Of a stretch of DNA of 64,000 bases, positions 41,581-49,613 are shown in pieces; position 1 is the first letter of the stretch; every line of letters starts with the position of its first letter. Below the pieces are notes generated by a model. The model searched no databases. It had not been told where the DNA came from and saw nothing but the letters and a program-made list of their open reading frames with translations. Location of the stretch: assembly GCF_003721565.1 (NCBI RefSeq), contig NZ_RJJE01000009.1, forward strand, positions 1,240,934-1,304,933. Direction: 5' to 3'. This DNA is from Rufibacter immobilis (GTDB lineage: Bacteria; Bacteroidota; Bacteroidia; Cytophagales; Hymenobacteraceae). Both the position numbers and the translations under genes were made by a program.

Positions 41581-41633
41581 GGCGCGAGTCTTCTGACTCG
41601 TGCCTTTGGATAATGGGGAGTCTCCAGACTACC
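41581..41633. repeat. two tandem small hairpins
   Basis: GGCGCGAGTC pairs with GACTCGTGCC over TTCT (41581-41604), then GGGGAGTCT with AGACTACCC over CC (about 41615-41633). No T-run follows, so they do not look like terminators. The rest of 41523-41692 shows nothing recognisable. Confidence 0.6.
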
Positions 41634-41692
41634 CGCGCTGCCACGCAGTGAAACCGGGACGACTGAAGAGCATGAAGAGAAACCTGCTTTTG

Positions 41693-41730
41693 CGTTTAGG
41701 GGCTCTTTTTCCAGAATTAGCCTCTAAACG
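41693..41730. repeat. 38-bp palindrome family, CC-orientation diverged copy
   Basis: CGTTTAGGGGCTCTTTTT, CC, AGAATTAGCCTCTAAACG. It is in the opposite orientation to the copy at 41251-41288, with the 215-bp repeat between them, and 13 bases upstream of the EamA -7 box. Confidence 0.9.
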
Positions 41731-41743
41731 GTTTGGCAACTGT

Positions 41744-41751
41744 TATCTTTG
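41744..41751 (+). promoter_or_regulatory. -7 promoter box TATCTTTG for the EamA transporter
   Basis: An exact consensus box followed by CGCC. An in-frame TTG (41749) lies inside the box and so cannot be the translation start. Confidence 0.7.
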
Positions 41752-41832
41752 CGCCTCTTAATAGCTGTTCCTGTGGCTCTCAAAACAACTTCCCCTGCCT
41801 CTATTCAAACGAATACCAATGCCACTCCCGCT

Positions 41833-42690
41833 ATGGCGTGGGTCATTCTTGCTGGCCTTTCCCTTATCTGGGGCACCTCCTTTATCTTGATCAAGAAAGG
41901 ATTGGCGGTCTTCTCCTCAGATGAGTTGGGCGCCCTGCGCATCACCATTGCCACCTTGGCGCTGCTACCGTTCGCCCTGAAAGGCTTGAAAGCGCCTGCC
42001 CCGGGCCAGTGGAAGTTCCTGTTGCTGAGCGGGCTCATCGGGAATTTGATTCCGGCTTTCCTGTTCGCGTACGCAGAAACCCAATTGGCGAGTGGGCTGG
42101 CCGGGGTCCTGAATTCTCTCACGGCGCTGTTCACGCTGATCATAGGAGCTATTTTCTTTCAGCAGAAGATCACGCTGTTACGGGTGCTGGGTATTCTGAT
42201 TGGGATTGCCGGCACAGCCGTGCTTATTTTCTCAGGCAGTGCCCAGGAGAATTCCTCCAACTCGTTCTATGGATTGTACGTGGTACTGGCCACTATCCTG
42301 TACGGCGGAAGCCTGAACGTGATCAAGCACTGCCTGGCGGGCATCAAACCATTGACCATGGCCAGCTTGGCTTTGCTCACGGTAGGCCCTCTTGCTTTTG
42401 CGTATCTATGCACCACCTCAGCTTTCGATAAATTGGCCACGCAACCCGCCGCCTGGGAGGCACTGGGGTATATAACCTTGCTGGCGGTATTCAGCACGGC
42501 CATAGGGTTGGTGTTCTACAACAAGCTCATCCACATGACCAATACTCTGTTTGCCAGCACTTCTACTTACCTCATGCCCATTGTGGCACTTATCTGGGGC
42601 GTGGCCGATGGCGAGACCATTCACCTGATGCACTACGCGGGCATGGCCATCATCCTTGGTGGAGTTCTATTGGTGAACAGAGCTAAATAG
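41833..42690 (+). CDS. EamA/DMT family transporter
   Basis: A ten-helix drug/metabolite transporter formed by two EamA repeats, 285 residues from ATG 41833. The first repeat opens ILAGLSLIWGTSFILIKKGLAVFSSDELGALRI and the second VLATILYGGSLNVIKHCL. ALLGRVLG-type loops and the ending MAIILGGVLLVNRAK are typical. The substrate is unknown; the family exports amino acids, sugars or metabolites. The frame is open back to a TTG at 41749 that lies in the -7 box; GTG 41773 is a possible start that would add 20 residues. The 3' end overlaps the convergent 144-aa gene by eight bases. Confidence 0.87.
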   Translation: MAWVILAGLSLIWGTSFILIKKGLAVFSSDELGALRITIATLALLPFALKGLKAPAPGQWKFLLLSGLIGNLIPAFLFAYAETQLASGLAGVLNSLTALFTLIIGAIFFQQKITLLRVLGILIGIAGTAVLIFSGSAQENSSNSFYGLYVVLATILYGGSLNVIKHCLAGIKPLTMASLALLTVGPLAFAYLCTTSAFDKLATQPAAWEALGYITLLAVFSTAIGLVFYNKLIHMTNTLFASTSTYLMPIVALIWGVADGETIHLMHYAGMAIILGGVLLVNRAK

Positions 42691-43117
42691 TTTGGTCCTT
42701 CTCCTCTGAGCGGCATTTGAGCAGCCAGGCAACGGCATCCTGCTCAGAAAGAAAAATGCCCAGCTTGGTAAAGTTGCCGTAATTACTCAGGAAGCTCAGG
42801 CCGATGTGCTCTTGGATATATGTATAATGCGTGGGCGTAACCAGATTAGCAAAGTAATTCTGGTACGGCAACCTCTCTTCAATACCGGGGAAATACGTCT
42901 TCAGCATCCAGGCCTCATCCTCTACTGACAGCGAACCGCGGCTACGCAAGTCAAACAGCCAGAAACGGCAATCTTCCTGCACGGCCAGCTCCAGAGCCTC
43001 CATATACCCCTGCCGCAGCTGGGCCGAGGTAGGGTACCGCAGCCACCGCAGAAACAGAATGTCCAGGTCGGGGCGGTAGGTTAACCGCAGATTGCTTTCG
43101 TTTTCATTTCTCTCCAT
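42683..43117 (-). CDS. hypothetical protein, 144 aa, STAS-like alpha/beta
   Basis: I do not recognise a named family. From ATG 43117 the sequence reads as alternating strands and helices: LRLTYRPDLDILFLRWLRYPTSAQLRQGYMEALELAVQEDCRFWLFDLRSRGSLSVEDEAWML. The pattern of a strand ending in FDLRSRG after a helix resembles the STAS/SpoIIAA-like proteins common in Hymenobacteraceae. It is soluble, with no signal peptide. The open frame extends ten codons upstream of the chosen ATG. Its stop overlaps the EamA stop, an overlap without room for a terminator. Confidence 0.65.
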   Translation of the reverse strand: MERNENESNLRLTYRPDLDILFLRWLRYPTSAQLRQGYMEALELAVQEDCRFWLFDLRSRGSLSVEDEAWMLKTYFPGIEERLPYQNYFANLVTPTHYTYIQEHIGLSFLSNYGNFTKLGIFLSEQDAVAWLLKCRSEEKDQTI

Positions 43118-43252
43118 CACTGCGGCTGCTTCTTGGTCTTGGCACACCGGGACCTCCCTTTGGCCAACGCTTAATCAAGATAAGACATCGGGCGGAAGAA
43201 AATAAAAACTTTATAACCTTTTTTTCGGCTCTGCCGTAAAGGCCGCCTTCCT

Positions 43253-44998
43253 CTACCTCACCTGCGGTTTAGAAGCCAGCTTGCTATGCTTGTAGCTGTA
43301 CCCGAAGTAGATAGCCAGGCCTATCAAGAGCCATACCGTAAACAGCAGCCAGTTATTCACGCCCAGCTGGGTCATTAAGTACAGGTTGGTGAGCAGCCCC
43401 AGCACCGGCAGCAACGACAGGCTTTTTCTGAAGGAGACATACGCCAGCAGCACGCAGGAGATCAGGAACACGAGCATAGGGATCTGGTGCCTAAACTCTT
43501 CATAGCCGCCGTTTCCGGCTACCGCGCCCCAGAACTCGTCAATGGCGGGGCGGTTGTACATCAGCACCAGTGCGCCGGCTATCACCAGCAGCAAGGGCAC
43601 CAAAAATTTACCGTTCAGGTAAGGTACTTTGAAGCGGGCATCGGAAGTGCCGTGCGGGTCAATGATGAGAATACCGCCGCACACCAGCGCAAACGCGAAA
43701 AGGGTACCAATGCTGGTAAGGTCAATCACCAGGTCCATGTTCAGGAGCAGCGCGGGCACTCCCACGAAGAAACCGGTTACCAAGGTAGAGAAGGACGGCG
43801 TTCTGAACTTAGGGTGTACTTTGGAGAACACCGGCGGCAGCAGCCCGTCGCGCGACATGGTCATCCAGATGCGCGGCTGCCCAATCTGGAACACCAACAG
43901 CACGGAGGCCATCGCGAAAATGGCACTTACGGCCACAATACCGGCCAACCAGTCTACGCCCACCTTGGTGAACACATAGGCCAACGGATCGCCTACGGCG
44001 AGTTCTTTGTACGGCACCATGCCGGTAAGCACCAGCGTAATGATCACATATAAGATAGTACAGATAATGAGCGCGTAGATCATGGCGCGGGGCAGATCGC
44101 GCTGCGGATTCTTGCATTCCTCGGCGGTGGTACTGATGGCGTCAAACCCAATGTACGCGAAGAACACCGCTGACACGCCTTTCAGGACGCCACCAATTCC
44201 GTTGGGCGCAAAGGGGCTCCAGTTGGCCGGGTTCACGTAAAAAGCGCCCACGGCAATCACCACCAACACTACAATCATCTTTAGCACCACCAACAGGTTA
44301 GAAGCATTTTTAGACTCTTTGATTCCTACGTACACCAGCGCCGTAATCACGGCATTAATCAGGAAAGCGGGCAGGTCTACCACCAGTTTCCCGCCTAAAA
44401 AGTCTGGCGCCGCCTGCCACGCATTGTAGGCTTCCAGCTGCACCGGGTCTGCCGCCGTAAGTGGTTGCCCCGCCTGCAACAGCGCCACAACCTCCTGATA
44501 CCCTTTATAAGCGCTTTGTGTGCCCATGGTAAGCCAAACCGGGATATCCAGCCCTACCCCGCTCATGAGCCCGGTAAAGTAATCGCTCCAGGAAATGGCC
44601 ACCACAATGTTTCCTACGGTATATTCCATGATGAGTGCCCAGCCAATAATCCAGGCGGCCAGCTCCCCAAATGAGGTGTAGGCGTACGTATAGGCCGAGC
44701 CGCTGGCCGGAATGGTGGCCGCAAACTGCGCGTAGCACAGCGCCGAGAACGCACAGGCAATGGCCGTGAACACAAACAGCAGAGAAACTGCCGGACCGCC
44801 GTCATGGCTCGCGTTGCCAATGGTGCTGAAGATACCGGCGCCAATGATGGCCGCAATACCCAACGAGGTAAGGTCCCTGACGGAAAGGTTACGCTCCAGC
44901 CCCTCCTCCACCGCTCCCGGGTGGGCGGCTACATCGGCGGGCGGCGTATGCAAAACAGAGGTCAGACTCTTGCGGCGGAAAAGACTTTTAAAGCTCAC
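43253..44998 (-). CDS. APC-superfamily amino acid permease
   Basis: A 581-residue cation-amino-acid-transporter-like permease. The first helix contains GIAAIIGAGIFSTIGNA (about 47-63), the substrate-binding loop of APC transporters. FIGFDAISTTAEECKNPQRDLP (about 285-306) is the helix-8 region typical of CAT/YfnA proteins, and the C-terminal part has 14-helix character. It probably imports an amino acid by proton or sodium symport; the specificity cannot be read. It is monocistronic. No clear -7 box was found in the 94-base divergent gap to the 256-aa gene. Confidence 0.9.
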   Translation of the reverse strand: MSFKSLFRRKSLTSVLHTPPADVAAHPGAVEEGLERNLSVRDLTSLGIAAIIGAGIFSTIGNASHDGGPAVSLLFVFTAIACAFSALCYAQFAATIPASGSAYTYAYTSFGELAAWIIGWALIMEYTVGNIVVAISWSDYFTGLMSGVGLDIPVWLTMGTQSAYKGYQEVVALLQAGQPLTAADPVQLEAYNAWQAAPDFLGGKLVVDLPAFLINAVITALVYVGIKESKNASNLLVVLKMIVVLVVIAVGAFYVNPANWSPFAPNGIGGVLKGVSAVFFAYIGFDAISTTAEECKNPQRDLPRAMIYALIICTILYVIITLVLTGMVPYKELAVGDPLAYVFTKVGVDWLAGIVAVSAIFAMASVLLVFQIGQPRIWMTMSRDGLLPPVFSKVHPKFRTPSFSTLVTGFFVGVPALLLNMDLVIDLTSIGTLFAFALVCGGILIIDPHGTSDARFKVPYLNGKFLVPLLLVIAGALVLMYNRPAIDEFWGAVAGNGGYEEFRHQIPMLVFLISCVLLAYVSFRKSLSLLPVLGLLTNLYLMTQLGVNNWLLFTVWLLIGLAIYFGYSYKHSKLASKPQVR

Positions 44999-45092
44999 TT
45001 GTTATAGTTGGGTGTAGAATTTCAGGGTAAAAGTTAAGGAAAATATTCTGAAAGCGTGGCGAACTGCGTATATTTAGAGAAATCTCGCCCCT

Positions 45093-45863
45093 ATGCCCGT
45101 CCGCCGCCTCACCCTCTCCGTCCCGAAACCTTGTCAGGAGAACTGGCAGGACATGACGCCCCAAAACCAGGGCCGTTTCTGCCAAAGCTGCGCCACAACT
45201 GTAGTGGATTTCAGCACGATGACCAATGCCGAGATTGTTGCTTTTCTGGGGAAAGCGAATGGGCGCGTGTGCGGCAGCTTCCACCTCCAGCAACTGGGGC
45301 AGGAATTCCTGTTGCGCACCTCCACCCAACGCAACAGGACTTGGCGAGCCGTAGCGCTGGGTATTGCCACCTGGTTAAGCACCAAACCTGTTTATGCCCA
45401 GGAAACTGTAGCGCCACCAGCCATTGAGCAGAACCCGTCTTTAGCCGCAGCCAACATTGCACCGCAATCCCAGCAGCCCGTGCCAGATAGCTTGGCAACC
45501 ATAAGGGGCAAGGTAATTTCAGGTGATGGCGCAGCCCCTATGCCCGGAGTGACGGTGATGTGGAAGGGCACTACTGATGCCTCCCCCACCAATGCGGAAG
45601 GTGTCTTCACCATCTCCATTCCACCCGACATACCAGAAGACCAACTGATTCTTTCGGTTTCGTTTATTGGCTACTCCACCCAGGAACTGCGGCTAAAAGA
45701 GATCCTGAAACAGAAAAATCTAGTTATCAGACTAAACCCTGATGCCCGTACCATAGGGGAAGTGGTGGTCATCCCGCCTTCGCTTCGGCGCTCCCAGCCA
45801 CAAACCCCGGCCACTCCTAAAAAAGCGGGGTTCTTTCAAAAGCTGAAGGGGCTGTTCCGTTAA
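45093..45863 (+). CDS. CarboxypepD_reg-like protein with N-terminal Cys motif, paralogue 1
   Basis: A 256-residue protein. Its N-terminal domain carries a four-Cys pattern: SVPKPCQENWQDMTPQNQGR, then FCQSC, VVDFSTM, and VCGSF (residues about 10-55). A hydrophobic segment (AVALGIATWLSTKPVYA, about 86-102) follows. A periplasmic-type CarboxypepD_reg beta-sandwich comes next (IRGKVISGDGAAPMPGVTVMWKG to EVVVIPPSL, about 140-235), then a basic tail. The Cys domain before the membrane segment may be cytoplasmic and metal-binding; that is inference. The next gene is a clear paralogue, 47 bases away, with a decayed palindrome between. Confidence 0.8.
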   Translation: MPVRRLTLSVPKPCQENWQDMTPQNQGRFCQSCATTVVDFSTMTNAEIVAFLGKANGRVCGSFHLQQLGQEFLLRTSTQRNRTWRAVALGIATWLSTKPVYAQETVAPPAIEQNPSLAAANIAPQSQQPVPDSLATIRGKVISGDGAAPMPGVTVMWKGTTDASPTNAEGVFTISIPPDIPEDQLILSVSFIGYSTQELRLKEILKQKNLVIRLNPDARTIGEVVVIPPSLRRSQPQTPATPKKAGFFQKLKGLFR

Positions 45864-45866
45864 TTA

Positions 45867-45904
45867 CGTATAGCGGCTCTTTTTCCAGAATCTGCCTTAA
45901 ACCA
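45867..45904. repeat. 38-bp palindrome family, decayed copy between the two paralogues
   Basis: CGTATAGCGGCTCTTTTT, CC, AGAATCTGCCTTAAACCA. It starts three bases after the stop codon of paralogue 1. The stem is partly lost, so readthrough into paralogue 2 is likely. Confidence 0.75.
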
Positions 45905-45910
45905 GAAGCG

Positions 45911-46657
45911 ATGTTCAAAAACACCCTAACCGTTACCATTCCACAGCCTTGCCGCGAGGATTGGAATACCATGACGCCGCAGCACCAGGGCCGTTTCTGC
46001 CAAAGTTGCCAGAAAACGGTAGTAGACTTTACGGCGATGTCTGATGCGGAAGTAGTGGAGTGGCTGACAAAACAACTAGAGAATGGTTGCGGGAAATTCC
46101 GCGAAGATCAACTCAACCGAGCTTTTAAGCCTGAGACTGGTTCCAAAAAGAGGTGGACTTTATCGGCTTTGGCCCTAGGTTTAGTAACATGGCTAACTGA
46201 ACGGCCCGCTGTCGCCCAGCAGATCCAACAGCGCAGCACAGAAATAGAACTCTTATCAGCACCCACAATTCCGCTTTCTCCCATTGTTCCTGTTCAGGAT
46301 AGTACCTCTATCAGCGGAAATGTTTTAGCTGGTAAATCAGCTATCGTAACCATCAGGCTGGATGACACCGTGGAAACAAAGGCAGATGCTCTAGGCAATT
46401 TCCGTCTGGCGTTTTCTAAAACAACGCCCCTGGAGCAACAATGGCTTGTTATCTCCGCAATCGGCTTTCAAACCCAACGGATTCGTCTTTCAGATTTGGG
46501 AAACCTACAAGCAATAAGGGTTGCGCTGCTACCAGACCAAGCACCACACGCTTCATTTCAGGGAGTATTGGGCGGTATTTCAGTGAGCGGGCTTCCCGTC
46601 AGAGACACTAGCTTCCCAAAAAATGTGTTCTACAGAATAGAGGATTTTCTCCGCTAA
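45911..46657 (+). CDS. CarboxypepD_reg-like protein with N-terminal Cys motif, paralogue 2
   Basis: A 248-residue tandem paralogue of the preceding gene, sharing the opening TIPQPCREDWNTMTPQHQGR, FCQSCQKTVVDFTAM and GCGKF (residues about 8-55) and the same membrane segment (LSALALGLVTWLTERPAVA, about 85-103). The C-terminal part is a less typical CarboxypepD_reg domain (SISGNVLAGKSAIVTIRLDDTVETKADALGNFRLAF). The conserved four Cys with divergent outer domains suggests the Cys part is the functional constant. The role is unknown. It ends two bases before a palindrome copy. Confidence 0.8.
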   Translation: MFKNTLTVTIPQPCREDWNTMTPQHQGRFCQSCQKTVVDFTAMSDAEVVEWLTKQLENGCGKFREDQLNRAFKPETGSKKRWTLSALALGLVTWLTERPAVAQQIQQRSTEIELLSAPTIPLSPIVPVQDSTSISGNVLAGKSAIVTIRLDDTVETKADALGNFRLAFSKTTPLEQQWLVISAIGFQTQRIRLSDLGNLQAIRVALLPDQAPHASFQGVLGGISVSGLPVRDTSFPKNVFYRIEDFLR

Positions 46658-46659
46658 TA

Positions 46660-46697
46660 CGTTTTAAGCCTCTTTTTCAAAAAAGAGCCCCTAAACG
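46660..46697. repeat. 38-bp palindrome family copy at a convergent junction
   Basis: CGTTTTAAGCCTCTTTTT, CA, AAAAAGAGCCCCTAAACG. It fills almost the whole 43-base gap between the stop codons of paralogue 2 and the histidine kinase. Confidence 0.9.
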
Positions 46698-46700
46698 CAC

Positions 46701-47888
46701 TTACTTGTTCAGCACCACCCTAAACGTAGTCCCTTTCCCCACCTCAGAGGATTTCACGTAGAGGCGGCCCTGGTGGTAATTCTCAATAATGCGCCGGGCC
46801 AGCGCAAGACCTAAACCCCAACCGCGTTTCTTGGTGGTGTACCCGGGCAAGAAAACTTCTTCCTGCTTGGTTTTAGGAATTCCCTTGCCCGTGTCCTGAA
46901 TATCCAGCGCAATGGCACCTTTGGTATTGGACTTGACCAGCCGCAGGGTAATACTGCCTTTTCCCTCCATGGCATCTACGGCATTTTTGCAAATGTTCTC
47001 AATGACCCACTCAAACAGCGGGATATTGACTTTGGCCGTGGTCTCAGGCGGAAAGTCTGACTCTACCGCAAACGCCACTTTGCTGGAGACGCGGTTGCGC
47101 AGGTAGCCAATGGCGTTTTCCACCACCCGCAGCAGCGGCTCATCTTTGAGCACGGGCACAGAGCCAATGTTAGAGAACCGCTCCGTGATGATCTCCAGCC
47201 GGCGCACGTCTTTGCCCAGTTCGTCCACAATAGGCTCATTCTCAAATCGGGGGCTGCTTTTCAGGTACTCGTACCAGGCCATGAGCGAAGACAGGGGCGT
47301 ACCCAACTGGTGCGCCGTTTCCTTGGCCAAACCCACCCAAACGCGGTTCTGCTCCGCTTTGCGCGAATAGCTGAAGGCATAGTAGGCAATGACAGAGAGA
47401 CAGGCAATGACTGTGAGCTGCACGTACGGGTAATAGCGCAGCTGGGTGAGCAACTCAGAGTCTTTGTAGAAAATGTAGTTTTTGAACTCCTGCTGGTAAG
47501 CCACCACAATGGGCTTGTGCTGGGCCTTCATCTTGGCTATCTCCCGCTTCAGGAGCGCCTTTTTCCGTTTCTCTGAAATTTTTTCGGGGATGTTGAGGTT
47601 CTTATAGGCGATGACGTTCTCCTTCTCATCGGTCTGGATCACGGGCACCGAGCGGTTGGCGTCAATGATTTCCTCCTGAATGAACACCAGGTTGTCTGAG
47701 TCTATCTCGGCGTTAATCATGTAGCGCAGCCCTTTGCCGTACAGGTCAATGAGCTGTTGCTCCCGCTCAGAGAGCTTGGCTACCAGCAGATTGGTGTAAA
47801 TGACGGTGGCTGCGCCAATGGCCAGGGCAATACCAATGATCAGGAGCTTTAACCGGGATCTTTTAGAATATATGGAGGTTGGAATCAT
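46701..47888 (-). CDS. membrane sensor histidine kinase
   Basis: A 395-residue kinase. A helix near residues 14-33 and a second near 158-178 bracket a periplasmic or extracytoplasmic sensor region of about 120 residues. HisKA follows with His193 in KETAHQLGTPLSSLMAWYEYL, then HATPase_c with VIENICKNAVDAMEG (N box), DIQDTGKGIP (G1) and KKRGWGLGLALARRIIENYHQG (G2). The HQLGTPL wording is typical of a Bacteroidota kinase subgroup. No response regulator is adjacent. ATG 47888 is preferred over the in-frame ATG 48023, which lies just beyond a -7-like TATCTTTC and would add a poorly structured 45-residue leader. Confidence 0.88.
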   Translation of the reverse strand: MIPTSIYSKRSRLKLLIIGIALAIGAATVIYTNLLVAKLSEREQQLIDLYGKGLRYMINAEIDSDNLVFIQEEIIDANRSVPVIQTDEKENVIAYKNLNIPEKISEKRKKALLKREIAKMKAQHKPIVVAYQQEFKNYIFYKDSELLTQLRYYPYVQLTVIACLSVIAYYAFSYSRKAEQNRVWVGLAKETAHQLGTPLSSLMAWYEYLKSSPRFENEPIVDELGKDVRRLEIITERFSNIGSVPVLKDEPLLRVVENAIGYLRNRVSSKVAFAVESDFPPETTAKVNIPLFEWVIENICKNAVDAMEGKGSITLRLVKSNTKGAIALDIQDTGKGIPKTKQEEVFLPGYTTKKRGWGLGLALARRIIENYHQGRLYVKSSEVGKGTTFRVVLNK

Positions 47889-48041
47889 GAACAAAAGCAA
47901 CGCTAGAACAGATACGCCCGTCTTAGGATTGAGTTCTCTGTTAACGAAGATAGCAGAAGAAGCGTCTATTGTTCTTAATTTGGAATGAGTATAAATAAAA
48001 GAAAGATAGTACAGGTAATTCATTTTTAAAAGATAGCAGCG

Positions 48042-48049
48042 TAATTTTG
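48042..48049 (+). promoter_or_regulatory. -7 promoter box TAATTTTG for hemA
   Basis: A TAnnTTTG match whose predicted start of transcription lies downstream of the ATG at 48051. This supports ATG 48072 as the true hemA start. Confidence 0.6.
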
Positions 48050-48071
48050 CATGCTATTTCAAAACTGCCGT

Positions 48072-49346
48072 ATGCTTAACAATTTTAGAGCCGTCAGTCT
48101 TTCCCATAAAAAAGCTCCCTTAGCTATAAGAGAGCTAATTGCCTTGGATGAGGGGTCGTGCCGACAGTTCCTGCAAACGCTCAAAAATTTCATTCAGGCA
48201 ACTGACATACTAGTTCTTTCCACGTGCAACCGCACGGAAGTGTATTATACCTCTGATGCTGACTACAGCCACGAGATCGTGAAGCTGTTGGGCATTAGCA
48301 AGGGCATAGACAATATATCCCAGTACCTAGATTATTTCACCATTGTGAACGAGCATGCAGATGCCGTGCAACACCTGTTCAACGTGGCCATGGGCCTGGA
48401 AGCGCAGGTGGTAGGTGACATGCAGATCTCCAACCAGGTAAAACAAGCCTACCAGTGGAGCGTGGACAGCGAAGCCGCCGGCCCGTTCCTGCACCGCCTG
48501 CTGCACACCATCTTCTTCACCAACAAGCGCGTGGTACAGGAAACGTCTTTCAGAGACGGCGCCGCCTCTACCTCTTACGCCGCCCTTGAACTAGTGGAAA
48601 GCCTCACGTCTGAGCTCATCAACCCGAAGGTGTTGGTGGTAGGCCTGGGCGAGATTGGCGCCGATGTGTGCCGCCACCTCAAAGACTCAGATTTCCAGAA
48701 CGTGAAAATCTCTAACCGCACCAAAGCCAAAGCCGAGATTCTGGCCGAGGAATGCGGGCTGGAGGTAGTTCCGTTTGAAGAGCTGGTAGACGCCATGAAA
48801 GAGGCCGATGTGATTATCTCCTCCGTGGCCCGTAACGAGCCGTTCTTCACCAAAGAAATGGTAAGCCGCCTGAACGTTCTCACCTACAAATTCTTCATTG
48901 ACCTGAGCGTACCGCGCAGCGTAGAGCCCGAAGTGGAGCAGATTCCGGGGGTACTGGTGTACAACATTGACACCATCCAGAACAAAGCCTCAGAAGCCCT
49001 GCAACGCCGTTTAGACGCCGTGCCGCAGGTAAAGCAGATCATCAGAGAGTCTATTGAAAGCTTCCAGGACTGGACCAAGGAGATGAACGTGTCCCCTACC
49101 ATCCAGAAACTGAAGAATGCGCTGGAGACCATCCGTCAGGAAGAAATGGCCCGGTACATGAAAAAACTTTCGCCCGCGGAGGCCAAACACATGGATGAGG
49201 TAACCAAGTCTATGATGCAGAAAATCATCAAGCTGCCGGTACTACAGCTGAAAGCCGCCTGCAAACGCGGCGAGGCCGAAACCCTCATTGACGTACTCAC
49301 AGATCTCTTTGATCTGGAGAAACAATCTGCCGAGGCGCACAGCTAA
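48072..49346 (+). CDS. hemA: glutamyl-tRNA reductase
   Basis: A 424-residue enzyme reducing glutamyl-tRNA to glutamate-1-semialdehyde, the first committed step of C5-pathway tetrapyrrole synthesis. The catalytic Cys52 is in LSTCNRTEVYY. FNVAMGLEAQVVGDMQISNQVKQAY, the NADPH motif VVGLGEIGADVCRHL, SVARNEPFF, and FIDLSVPRSVEPEVEQIPGV follow, with a C-terminal dimerisation helix region. The length is standard. ATG 48072 (MLNNFRAVSL) is chosen over ATG 48051 because of the -7 box position. A classical terminator is 29 bases after the stop. Confidence 0.93.
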   Translation: MLNNFRAVSLSHKKAPLAIRELIALDEGSCRQFLQTLKNFIQATDILVLSTCNRTEVYYTSDADYSHEIVKLLGISKGIDNISQYLDYFTIVNEHADAVQHLFNVAMGLEAQVVGDMQISNQVKQAYQWSVDSEAAGPFLHRLLHTIFFTNKRVVQETSFRDGAASTSYAALELVESLTSELINPKVLVVGLGEIGADVCRHLKDSDFQNVKISNRTKAKAEILAEECGLEVVPFEELVDAMKEADVIISSVARNEPFFTKEMVSRLNVLTYKFFIDLSVPRSVEPEVEQIPGVLVYNIDTIQNKASEALQRRLDAVPQVKQIIRESIESFQDWTKEMNVSPTIQKLKNALETIRQEEMARYMKKLSPAEAKHMDEVTKSMMQKIIKLPVLQLKAACKRGEAETLIDVLTDLFDLEKQSAEAHS

Positions 49347-49374
49347 GCCACAGCACCAATATCAGTTAATGATC

Positions 49375-49413
49375 AATCGGGATGTTCTCAACCAGAATAT
49401 CCCGATTTTTTTG
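49375..49413 (+). terminator. intrinsic terminator of hemA
   Basis: AATCGGGAT pairs with ATCCCGATT, with an inner TTCT/AGAA stem, followed by seven T. Confidence 0.92.
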
Positions 49414-49481
49414 CCCCTCTTTGCAGTCCGGCCGGCTCTTCCGTCTTGGGCAGGTATATAGTCCCTACACAATATAAAAGC

Positions 49482-49519
49482 CGTTTAGAGGCCGTTTTTC
49501 CAAAAACAGCCCCTAAACG
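49482..49519. repeat. 38-bp palindrome family, CC-orientation copy
   Basis: CGTTTAGAGGCCGTTTTT, CC, AAAAACAGCCCCTAAACG. It lies in the 267-base gap between hemA and the glycosidase gene, downstream of the hemA terminator. The rest of the gap shows no feature. Confidence 0.92.
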
Positions 49520-49613
49520 GAAACGATGGCAGTCAAGGTGCCGCCATACTCTTCCACGTATAGAATAGCGGCCGGTGTTTTCATCCTCCCGGCTTCCTTT
49601 TTATATTGGCGGC

